From NCBI GenBank assembly GCA_023412765.1, contig JAEZBX010000331.1, positions 1 to 11,303 of the forward strand: DNA of 11,303 nucleotides. The letters run 5' to 3'. This DNA comes from Bacteroidota bacterium. GTDB lineage: Bacteria > Bacteroidota > Bacteroidia > Cytophagales > Cyclobacteriaceae. Each line of letters opens with the position of its first letter. The stretch's first letter is position 1. Under the pieces are notes generated by a model. That model saw nothing but the letters and a program-made list of their open reading frames with translations, did not search any database and was not told the DNA's origin. This document shows positions 6,108 to 11,303 of this stretch, in pieces. A program made the translations under genes and the position numbers.

Positions 6108-6920
6108 TTAAACAGAAACGTTATTATCCCGCAAAGCATCGTTTAACGATGTTTTCTTATCCGTACTTTCTTTTCTTTTGCCAATAATCAGGGCACATGG
6201 TACATGAAAGCTTCCGGCTGGAAAATTTTTCGCATAGGAACCAGGAATCACAACCGCCCTTTCGGGGACATATCCCCGCATTTCGATGGGCTCGGATCCG
6301 GTAACATCTATAATTTTAGAGCTTGCGGTAAGCACGACGTTAGCGCCAAGAACCGCCTCTTTTCCCACGCGGACGCCTTCCACTAATATGCACCGTGACC
6401 CTACGAATGCGCCATCCTCTATTATAACAGGAGATGCCTGCACAGGTTCCAAAACTCCCCCTACTCCCACTCCTCCGCTAAGGTGTACATTCTTTCCAAT
6501 CTGCGCACAGCTACCAACGGTTGCCCACGTGTCAACCATTGTCCCTTCATCCACATACGCGCCTATATTAACGTAAGAAGGCATCATTATTACACCTTTA
6601 CTTACGTATGAACCATATCGCGCTATTGCATGGGGAACGACCCGAACCCCAAGTTCCTTGTAGTTCCTTTTCAGTTTTATTTTATCGTGGAATTCAAACG
6701 GGCCCACTTCGATGGTCTCCATCTGCTGAATTGGAAAATAAAGTATCACCGCTTTCTTTATCCACTCATTAACCGTCCAGCCCGAGTGCCCGGGTTCGGC
6801 TACACGCAATTCACCTTTGTCCAATTTTTCAATAACGCGGCGGATGGTGTCCTGGTTTTCAGGTGATTGAAGTAAAGAGCGATCTTCCCATATTCTTTCG
6901 ATGTGTTCTTTCAATTCCAT
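6108..6920 (-). CDS. dapD: 2,3,4,5-tetrahydropyridine-2,6-dicarboxylate N-succinyltransferase
   Basis: DapD transfers succinyl from succinyl-CoA to tetrahydrodipicolinate in the succinylase branch of diaminopimelate and lysine synthesis, feeding peptidoglycan. The 270 residues match the usual length (about 270-275). An N-terminal helical domain (1-95) holds EWIKKAVILYF. The left-handed beta-helix of hexapeptide repeats (about 100-225) shows GVIMMPSYVNIGAYVDEGTM as its hallmark (positions about 109-128), then VDTWATVGSCAQIG, HLSGGVGVGGVLEP and VIIEDGAFVGSRCILVEGV. The C-terminal domain carries PAGSF and ALIIGKR. All are conserved in this enzyme family and no key residue appears lost. Its start is only 20 bases from the divergent glycosyltransferase start, so the promoter must lie at least partly inside that gene. 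Confidence 0.97.
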   Translation of the reverse strand: MELKEHIERIWEDRSLLQSPENQDTIRRVIEKLDKGELRVAEPGHSGWTVNEWIKKAVILYFPIQQMETIEVGPFEFHDKIKLKRNYKELGVRVVPHAIARYGSYVSKGVIMMPSYVNIGAYVDEGTMVDTWATVGSCAQIGKNVHLSGGVGVGGVLEPVQASPVIIEDGAFVGSRCILVEGVRVGKEAVLGANVVLTASSKIIDVTGSEPIEMRGYVPERAVVIPGSYAKNFPAGSFHVPCALIIGKRKESTDKKTSLNDALRDNNVSV

Positions 6921-6940
6921 TATATTAGATTTAATTGAGC

Positions 6941-8068
6941 ATGCAAGAAATAAAAAAAAGGAGAATAGTCATCGCTTCCGTTCTGAAACCGGTAAACGAT
7001 CCGCGGATGTTTGAGAAAATGGGACTGACCCTTGCTGATCAATATGAAGTTCATATCTTCGGAAGTAACGCGACAGCCCAAACAAAAACCGATTCCATTT
7101 TTTTTCACCCGTTGTTATCCTTTCAACGCGTCAGCTTCGACCGCTTGCTCGCTCCCTGGAGACTGCTAAAAAAAATTATCGCGCTCAAACCATCGCTGGT
7201 GATCATATGTACGCACGAACTATTATGGATGGTTTTGCTGGCTAAATTATTTCACCGCTGTCGGGTAATCTATGACATTCGAGAGAATTATTTTCGGAAC
7301 ATATTACATACGGATGCCTTTCCTTCGCTGGTGCGGGTATTCATTGCGTTATATGTGCGTTGCAAAGAGTGGATTACATCTCCATTCATGGATCGTTTTT
7401 TCCTGGCAGAGGCGGGTTATGAAAAAGAGCTTTCATTCCCGAAAGCAGGTACTGTAGTGATTGAAAACAAGGTCAAAAAAATTAAGCTGCCCCCAGAGGA
7501 AAAATGGAGCAGTGCCGATGGCAATATTCATTTGCTGTTTAGCGGAACGCTGGCCGCTACTACAGGAGTCTTTACAGCGATCGAACTTGGAAAAAGTTTA
7601 TTTCAAATTGAACCGCGGATACGCCTGCACATCGTGGGATTCAGCGCTATGGATTCCGTCCGCGCGGAAATCCGACAAGCTGTCCACGAACAGACCTTCA
7701 TAGAATTCCAGGAACATCTTCAACCGGTTTCACACAGCGAAATTGTTCGCGTTATTCAAAAAGCCGACGCAGGAATAATCGCGTATCCGCCCAACCCTTC
7801 GACGGTAAATACCATTCCTACCAAACTGTACGAATACCTCGGATACTCGCTACCGATATTGTTGGTTGATCACCCCATCTGGACAAAAATGTGCGAGCCC
7901 TACCCTGCTGCCGTCACTTTTAATCTCTCCTCTCCCGATTATGCCGCGCTCCTCCACAACCTGCGCAATACACGGTTCTATACAGCCCCCGCCAATGAAG
8001 CACTATGGGAAACAGAAGAAAAAAAGCTGCTTCAAACGATTGCTGAAGAAATAAATAAAATACCCTAA
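6941..8068 (+). CDS. GT4-type glycosyltransferase
   Basis: A GT-B fold enzyme of about 375 residues, probably moving a sugar from a nucleotide donor during surface polysaccharide or glycolipid synthesis at the cytoplasmic membrane face. The N-terminal acceptor domain starts IVIASVLKPVNDPRMFEKMG and includes the YDIRENYF motif, a variant of the YDxxE segment common in GT4 enzymes. The C-terminal donor domain begins near LLFSGTLAATTGV (about residue 203) and contains PTKLYEYLGYSLPILL, the region that carries the donor-binding glutamate. I chose ATG 6941; an in-frame TTG at 6935 would add two residues but is less likely. No membrane segment or signal peptide is clear. It is not in a polysaccharide cluster, so donor and acceptor cannot be named. 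Its TAA stop lies within a CTAAA half-site of the following regulatory region. Confidence 0.85.
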   Translation: MQEIKKRRIVIASVLKPVNDPRMFEKMGLTLADQYEVHIFGSNATAQTKTDSIFFHPLLSFQRVSFDRLLAPWRLLKKIIALKPSLVIICTHELLWMVLLAKLFHRCRVIYDIRENYFRNILHTDAFPSLVRVFIALYVRCKEWITSPFMDRFFLAEAGYEKELSFPKAGTVVIENKVKKIKLPPEEKWSSADGNIHLLFSGTLAATTGVFTAIELGKSLFQIEPRIRLHIVGFSAMDSVRAEIRQAVHEQTFIEFQEHLQPVSHSEIVRVIQKADAGIIAYPPNPSTVNTIPTKLYEYLGYSLPILLVDHPIWTKMCEPYPAAVTFNLSSPDYAALLHNLRNTRFYTAPANEALWETEEKKLLQTIAEEINKIP

Positions 8069-8098
8069 ATATTTTTTTAGACTAATCTAAACTTTTAG
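8065..8098 (+). promoter_or_regulatory. Operator of the DtxR/MntR-family operon
   Basis: The core is TTTAGACTAATCTAAA (8076-8091), a perfect 6-bp inverted repeat with a 4-base spacer, resembling DtxR/MntR-type boxes, which are built on TTAG/CTAA half-sites. Half-sites alternate beyond the core: CTAAA 8065-8069, TTTAG 8076-8080, CTAAA 8087-8091 and TTTAG 8094-8098; the first three are spaced 11 bases centre to centre, about one helical turn. The core sits in the promoter spacer and the last half-site overlaps the -7 element, so a bound repressor should block polymerase. Autoregulation is inferred. Confidence 0.7.
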
Positions 8099-8103
8099 TT
8101 TTG
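8096..8103 (+). promoter_or_regulatory. -7 promoter element of the repressor-transporter operon
   Basis: TAGTTTTG is a full match to the Bacteroidota -7 consensus TAnnTTTG, 20 bases before the ATG at 8123. The expected -33 position (about 8073-8076) falls in a T-run, so the TTTG there is only partly kept. A start near 8110 would leave a leader of about a dozen bases. Confidence 0.65.
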
Positions 8104-8122
8104 TAAGACCGTACATAAGTAT

Positions 8123-8776
8123 ATGTTGAGTCTTACGGAAGAAAACTACCTGAAATGCATTTTTCACCTTGCGCAGGAGGGTGACAAAACGGTGTTAACC
8201 AATAAGATTGCCGAGGCAATGAGCACGAAGGCAGCTTCTGTCACCGATATGATCAAGAAGCTTTCTGCAAAGAACTTTATCTCCTACGAGAAGTATTACG
8301 GCGTAAAAATGACCAAGGCTGGAAAAGCTACGGCGCTAACCATCATAAGGAAACACAGGCTATGGGAAACATTTCTTGTGCAGAAGCTCAAATTCGATTG
8401 GGATGAAGTACATGATATTGCGGAACAGCTGGAGCACATACAGTCACCGTTGCTTATAGAAAAGCTGGATGAGTTTCTGGGCTTTCCGAAAACAGATCCC
8501 CATGGTGAACCAATACCTGATAAGCATGGCAAGGTTCAACAGCCGGCGCAGGCATGTCTGCACGAGCAACACCCGGGATATGTGGGCAATGTTCTGGCCG
8601 TAAAAGATTCCGACTCAACACTGCTGAAGTACTTGAATAAGATCGGCGCTGTGCCGGGAAAAAAAATAGAAATACTCACCAAGGAGCAATACGACGAAAG
8701 TCTTGAAATCATCGTCGACAAAAAGAGACTCACAATTTCAAAGTCGGTAGCGCAAAACATTTTGGTGGCGGTATAA
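8123..8776 (+). CDS. DtxR/MntR-family metal-dependent transcriptional repressor
   Basis: The 217-residue cytoplasmic repressor should bind DNA when loaded with Mn2+ or Fe2+. It has the three-domain DtxR layout: winged helix-turn-helix (about 1-65), dimerisation and metal-binding domain (about 70-140, with DPHGEPIP) and a C-terminal SH3/FeoA-like domain (about 150-217); classical MntR, at about 140 residues, lacks the last. By eye alignment to DtxR, ancillary ligands are kept (His78, Glu82, His97) and the primary site has Glu101, Glu104 and His105. Glu101 replaces DtxR Cys102, as in Bacillus MntR, favouring manganese. The third primary position, Met10 in DtxR and Asp8 in MntR, is Asn8 here. 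The ATG is 20 bases past a strong -7 element and the stop is 9 bases before the NRAMP gene, so this is an operon controlling metal uptake. A name such as mntR is likely but metal specificity is unproven. Confidence 0.9.
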   Translation: MLSLTEENYLKCIFHLAQEGDKTVLTNKIAEAMSTKAASVTDMIKKLSAKNFISYEKYYGVKMTKAGKATALTIIRKHRLWETFLVQKLKFDWDEVHDIAEQLEHIQSPLLIEKLDEFLGFPKTDPHGEPIPDKHGKVQQPAQACLHEQHPGYVGNVLAVKDSDSTLLKYLNKIGAVPGKKIEILTKEQYDESLEIIVDKKRLTISKSVAQNILVAV

Positions 8777-8785
8777 CAACATTCT

Positions 8786-10675
8786 ATGGAAATGAGAAAT
8801 ACAATGGGGAAATCACTAAGCGAAGTGAATTCTTCCATAGACACCACACAGGGTAAGGGATGGCGTAAGCTGCTTGCGTTTCTCGGTCCCGCATACCTCG
8901 TCAGTGTCGGATATATGGACCCGGGAAATTGGGCGACAGACATCGCCGGGGGTAGTCGTTTTGGTTATGCGTTGATTTGGGTACTGTTGATGTCAAACTT
9001 GATGGCTGTTTTACTCCAAAGTCTCAGCGCACGTCTTGGTATAGTCAGACAGTTGGATTTGGCGCAGGCGTCCCGCCGATCATACAGCCGGGGGGTGAAT
9101 TTTTGTCTCTGGATCCTTGCGGAAATAGCCATAGCTGCCTGTGATCTCGCCGAAGTTCTGGGTATGGCAATTGGGCTACAACTGTTGTTCGACTTGCCAT
9201 TGATATGGGGAGTGAGTCTCACGGTTCTCGATACACTACTGCTGTTGTTTCTTCAGAGTTATGGAATACGGAAGATCGAAGCGTTTATAATTGCGCTGGT
9301 GGCTATTATTGGCGGCGCTTTCCTGGTGGAAATGTTTTTCGCCAAGCCCGACATTGGAGAGCTTGCCAAAGGCTTTGTACCATCACTGCCCGGTGATGAA
9401 GCTCTTTACATTGCCATCGGCATAATCGGTGCAACCGTAATGCCCCACAATTTGTATTTGCACTCTTCGCTGGTTCAAACCCGAAGAATCAATCGCAATT
9501 CTGCAGGTATATGGACGTCCATAAAATATAACTTCATCGATTCGGCCGTCGCCCTGAACGCCGCGTTCCTGGTGAATGCTGCAATCCTCGTGCTGGCTGC
9601 ATCGACATTTTTTCAAGCGGGAATGTATGAAGTAGAAGACATTCAGGATGCCTATAAATTTCTCAGTCCGATGCTGGGTACCGAGTGGGCTTCCATCCTC
9701 TTTGGAATTGCGCTGGTAGCCGCCGGACAAAGTTCTACCATCACAGGAACACTGGCAGGTCAGATCGTAATGGAAGGATACCTCAACCTGCGTATTGCTC
9801 CCTGGATGAGGCGATTGATCACACGACTTATCGCCATAATTCCAGCTTTCATTGTGATCCTGGTCTATGGGGAGGAGGAGACTGGCGCGCTGCTTATCTT
9901 CAGTCAGGTAGTTTTAAGCTTCCAGTTAGGTTTCGCAGTCATTCCGTTGATACATTTTAACAGCGACAAAGACAAGATGGGCGAGTTCGTAATAAAACCG
10001 TGGATGAAGATAGCAGCATGGCTGATCGCTTCAATAATTGTCACCCTGAATGTGCAACTTGTGATACAGGAAATAACGGGATGGCTAACGGCTGCTGGTG
10101 AGAACGCATGGATAGTGTGGATAACGGCAGTTCCGGTTTGCATTGCTGCTGCCCTGCTATTGCTGTATATTACATTCAAACCATTTATTGAACGAAGACG
10201 CGCAGAGCGCGAAACGAGAATGCCGCATGGAACTGCCGGTACGCTGGATTTGTCTTCTCATCCGAAATACAACCGTATAGCTATTACACTTGACTTTACC
10301 AGCGTAGACGAGCAGGCTATACGCAGCGCCACGGCCCAAGGTGGGCTCAATGCACGGTATATACTACTCCACGTTGTGGAAACCGCTGGTGCTATGGTGT
10401 ATGGCAGTGAGATCGAAGATCAGGAATCATCAAAGGATATGATTGCATTAGAACATTATCGCAGTCAGCTTGAACAGATGGGATACCAGGCGGAGATCAA
10501 AATAGGTTTTGGAAATCCTAAGACGAGGATTCCAAAGATGGTAAAAGAATTCCAGGCCGACCTGCTGGTGATGGGTGCCCATGGTCATAAGTTTTTTAAA
10601 GACTTGATCTTTGGTGCGACGGTGGATGTAGTGAGGCATCGCGTGGGGATACCAGTATTGATTGTTAAGAGCTAA
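8786..10675 (+). CDS. NRAMP divalent metal transporter fused to a UspA domain (MntH-like)
   Basis: A proton-coupled inner-membrane importer of Mn2+ or Fe2+. Residues about 28-465 are the NRAMP part, with about eleven hydrophobic segments. TM1 has DPGN (45-48) and TM6 has ATVMPH (216-221), which in structurally studied NRAMPs provide the metal ligands, including the methionine. Residues about 466-490 are a charged linker (IERRRAERETR), and 493-629 form a universal stress protein domain beginning YNRIAITLDFT and ending GIPVLIV. Its nucleotide-binding motif is G597-2x-G600-9x-G610 but followed by Ala-Thr rather than directly by Ser/Thr. Usual MntH is about 410-440 residues, so the extra 150 are this domain. 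Start ATG 8786 is the first of three in-frame ATGs (8792, 8804). It is 9 bases after the repressor gene, so it shares that promoter and operator. UspA may sense ATP or energy state (inference). Confidence 0.93.
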   Translation: MEMRNTMGKSLSEVNSSIDTTQGKGWRKLLAFLGPAYLVSVGYMDPGNWATDIAGGSRFGYALIWVLLMSNLMAVLLQSLSARLGIVRQLDLAQASRRSYSRGVNFCLWILAEIAIAACDLAEVLGMAIGLQLLFDLPLIWGVSLTVLDTLLLLFLQSYGIRKIEAFIIALVAIIGGAFLVEMFFAKPDIGELAKGFVPSLPGDEALYIAIGIIGATVMPHNLYLHSSLVQTRRINRNSAGIWTSIKYNFIDSAVALNAAFLVNAAILVLAASTFFQAGMYEVEDIQDAYKFLSPMLGTEWASILFGIALVAAGQSSTITGTLAGQIVMEGYLNLRIAPWMRRLITRLIAIIPAFIVILVYGEEETGALLIFSQVVLSFQLGFAVIPLIHFNSDKDKMGEFVIKPWMKIAAWLIASIIVTLNVQLVIQEITGWLTAAGENAWIVWITAVPVCIAAALLLLYITFKPFIERRRAERETRMPHGTAGTLDLSSHPKYNRIAITLDFTSVDEQAIRSATAQGGLNARYILLHVVETAGAMVYGSEIEDQESSKDMIALEHYRSQLEQMGYQAEIKIGFGNPKTRIPKMVKEFQADLLVMGAHGHKFFKDLIFGATVDVVRHRVGIPVLIVKS

Positions 10676-10699
10676 CAGCCAACAGCTGACAGCTAATGC
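10673..10699 (+). repeat. Short heptanucleotide array overlapping the transporter stop codon
   Basis: Three 7-base units, TAACAGC, CAACAGC and TGACAGC, then the related TAATGCT. The TAA of the first unit is the stop codon of the transporter gene. Same unit length as the arrays at 5079-5203 and 10728-10829, but a different sequence. Confidence 0.7.
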
Positions 10700-10727
10700 T
10701 ACTTTTCATGTTGATGAGTTCTGAAGA

Positions 10728-10829
10728 AGGGAATAAGGAATAAGGAATAAGGAATATGGGGTGCGCATTTGGCGGTCCATCCTTACTCCCTACTCCTTAC
10801 TCCTTATTCCTTATTCCCTATTCCTTTTT
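10728..10829 (+). terminator. Heptanucleotide fold-back array, likely transporter terminator
   Basis: The left arm has four 7-base units GGAATAA (10730-10757, the last GGAATAT). A unique centre contains the palindrome TGCGCA (10762-10767). The right arm has six units of YTAYTCC (10783-10824). Positions 10728-10746 and 10801-10819 are perfect 19-bp complements, and weaker pairing continues inward. The right arm ends in TTCCTTTTTCC, so on the plus strand this is a very long hairpin followed by a T-run, about 55 bases after the transporter stop. A terminator role is inferred; the array itself is clear. Confidence 0.7.
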
Positions 10830-10872
10830 CCTCAACTTTACAAAGTACTATTAAAAGCATAAAGCTATGGCG

Positions 10873-10907
10873 CGCTGAAGGTTTGAGTTTACCTTTTGGT
10901 TTCAGCG
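10873..10907. repeat. Inverted repeat upstream of mnmE
   Basis: CGCTGAA (10873-10879) and TTCAGCG (10901-10907) are perfect complements around 21 bases that include GGTTT...TACC. On the plus strand it is followed by a run of A, not T, so it does not look like a terminator in that direction. Role unknown. Confidence 0.45.
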
Positions 10908-10954
10908 AAAAAAAAACAAAACTTTGATTGAGGATGAAAGATGGCCATGAAATA

Positions 10955-11004
10955 CCTCAGCGTCCTCCGCGGGTATTTACCTCTGCGTACTCCGCGGTTA
11001 AATG
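10955..11004 (+). repeat. GCG-rich octamer-periodic element, forward copy upstream of mnmE
   Basis: Units CCTCAGCGT, CCTCCGCGG, then GTATTTAC, then CTCTGCGT, ACTCCGCGG and the tail TTAAA. It aligns along its length with the minus-strand copy at 158-205 (including the GTATTT(T)AC spacer) and with 263-310. After the tail the sequence ATGCATTTTTG resembles AAGCAATCTTG following the copies at 1-10 and 297-310, so the conserved unit extends beyond the octamers. The rest of the 10676-11073 gap contains nothing else I can support. Confidence 0.65.
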
Positions 11005-11073
11005 CATTTTTGTCTCTCAACACAGCACTGAGAGCAATTCAGGAATGTTAACTTGCAAAAAGAGGGAATATTA

Positions 11074-11303
11074 ATGGTAAATCTTTTTGAAGATACGATT
11101 GTAGCGTTGGCCACAGCACAGGGAATTTCAGCGATAGCAGTAATTCGGCTTTCCGGGAAAGATGCTATTGCCATCGCGCAAAAGTGTTTTTCAGGAAAGG
11201 ATTTGATGAAGCAATCCAGTCACACTATTCACTTTGGCAACTTCAAAGATGATGAGAAGATTATTGACGAAGTTCTAATTTCAATTTTCAAATCTCCCCA
11301 TTC
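11074..11303 (+). CDS. mnmE: tRNA modification GTPase MnmE, N-terminal part (cut by window end)
   Basis: MnmE, with MnmG, modifies the wobble uridine (xm5U34) of certain tRNAs in the cytoplasm; it was formerly called TrmE. Only the first 76 codons are present. They show the family's N-terminal tetrahydrofolate-binding domain opening: DTIVALAT at residues 6-13, then AQGISAIAVIRLSGKDA, close to the usual DTIxAxATPxGxGAIxVIRxSG pattern, and the following HTIHFGNF strand. The helical and G domains lie beyond the window. The ATG is preceded by GAGGGA at about eight bases, one of the few Shine-Dalgarno-like sites in this window; an in-frame TTG at 11053 is a less likely start. The gene is alone in its transcription unit as far as can be seen, 398 bases after the transporter. 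Confidence 0.95.
   Translation, partial: MVNLFEDTIVALATAQGISAIAVIRLSGKDAIAIAQKCFSGKDLMKQSSHTIHFGNFKDDEKIIDEVLISIFKSPH

Noticed and set aside
6935..6940. TTG start for the glycosyltransferase
   Set aside because: It adds only two residues before an ATG that fits homologous N-termini (strand IVIASVLKP begins soon after); ATG 6941 is preferred.
8536..8943. 135-codon minus-strand frame across the repressor-transporter junction
   Set aside because: It is antisense to two well-supported genes and to their 9-base junction, with no family resemblance.
10873..10907. Intrinsic terminator before mnmE
   Set aside because: The hairpin is followed by A residues on the plus strand, and on the minus strand the T-run comes before the stem, so it lacks terminator form in either direction.

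Overview
The window looks like chromosomal housekeeping DNA from a member of the Bacteroidota, most likely a Cytophagales-type bacterium. This rests on several things seen together: TAnnTTTG-type -7 promoter elements, gene starts mostly without a Shine-Dalgarno sequence, a soluble multi-PAS histidine kinase of the style common in that phylum, a DUF3108 secreted protein, an NRAMP transporter fused to a UspA domain, and abundant short intergenic repeats. There is no phage, insertion sequence, CRISPR array, tRNA or rRNA that I can see.

Layout, left to right. 1-467 is a gene-free block of repeats, including a 118-bp direct repeat present twice. 468-1361 encodes a 3-hydroxyacyl-CoA dehydrogenase. 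1362-1757 is a second repeat-rich gap. 1758-2189 (minus) is mscL, divergent from 2320-5060, a histidine kinase and single-domain response regulator overlapping by 4 bases. A heptanucleotide fold-back array (5079-5203) separates the regulator from the convergent minus-strand DUF3108 gene (5204-6022), which lies behind dapD (6108-6920, minus). A GT4-type glycosyltransferase (6941-8068) diverges from dapD across only 20 bases. Next is a manganese/iron homeostasis operon: a DtxR/MntR-family repressor (8123-8776) and an NRAMP-UspA fusion transporter (8786-10675), preceded by a clear operator-promoter. After a third repeat-rich gap with a second heptanucleotide fold-back array, the window ends inside mnmE (11074 onward).

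How the parts work together. The clearest functional unit is the repressor-transporter pair: the repressor should sense Mn2+ or Fe2+ and shut off its own operon through TTTAG/CTAAA half-sites set in the promoter. The kinase-regulator pair is a second unit, with unknown signal and output. The remaining genes are metabolic or envelope genes without obvious cooperation: lysine/diaminopimelate synthesis, osmotic safety valve, acyl-CoA metabolism, polysaccharide synthesis and tRNA modification.

I see no convincing new multi-gene system. The least ordinary material is between the genes: three kinds of repeats (8-bp-periodic GCG-rich elements in outward-facing pairs, a small hairpin family with a constant stem and variable loop, and 7-bp-periodic arrays arranged as fold-backs at gene ends), plus the metal-ligand details of the repressor and the changed nucleotide-binding motif in the UspA domain.
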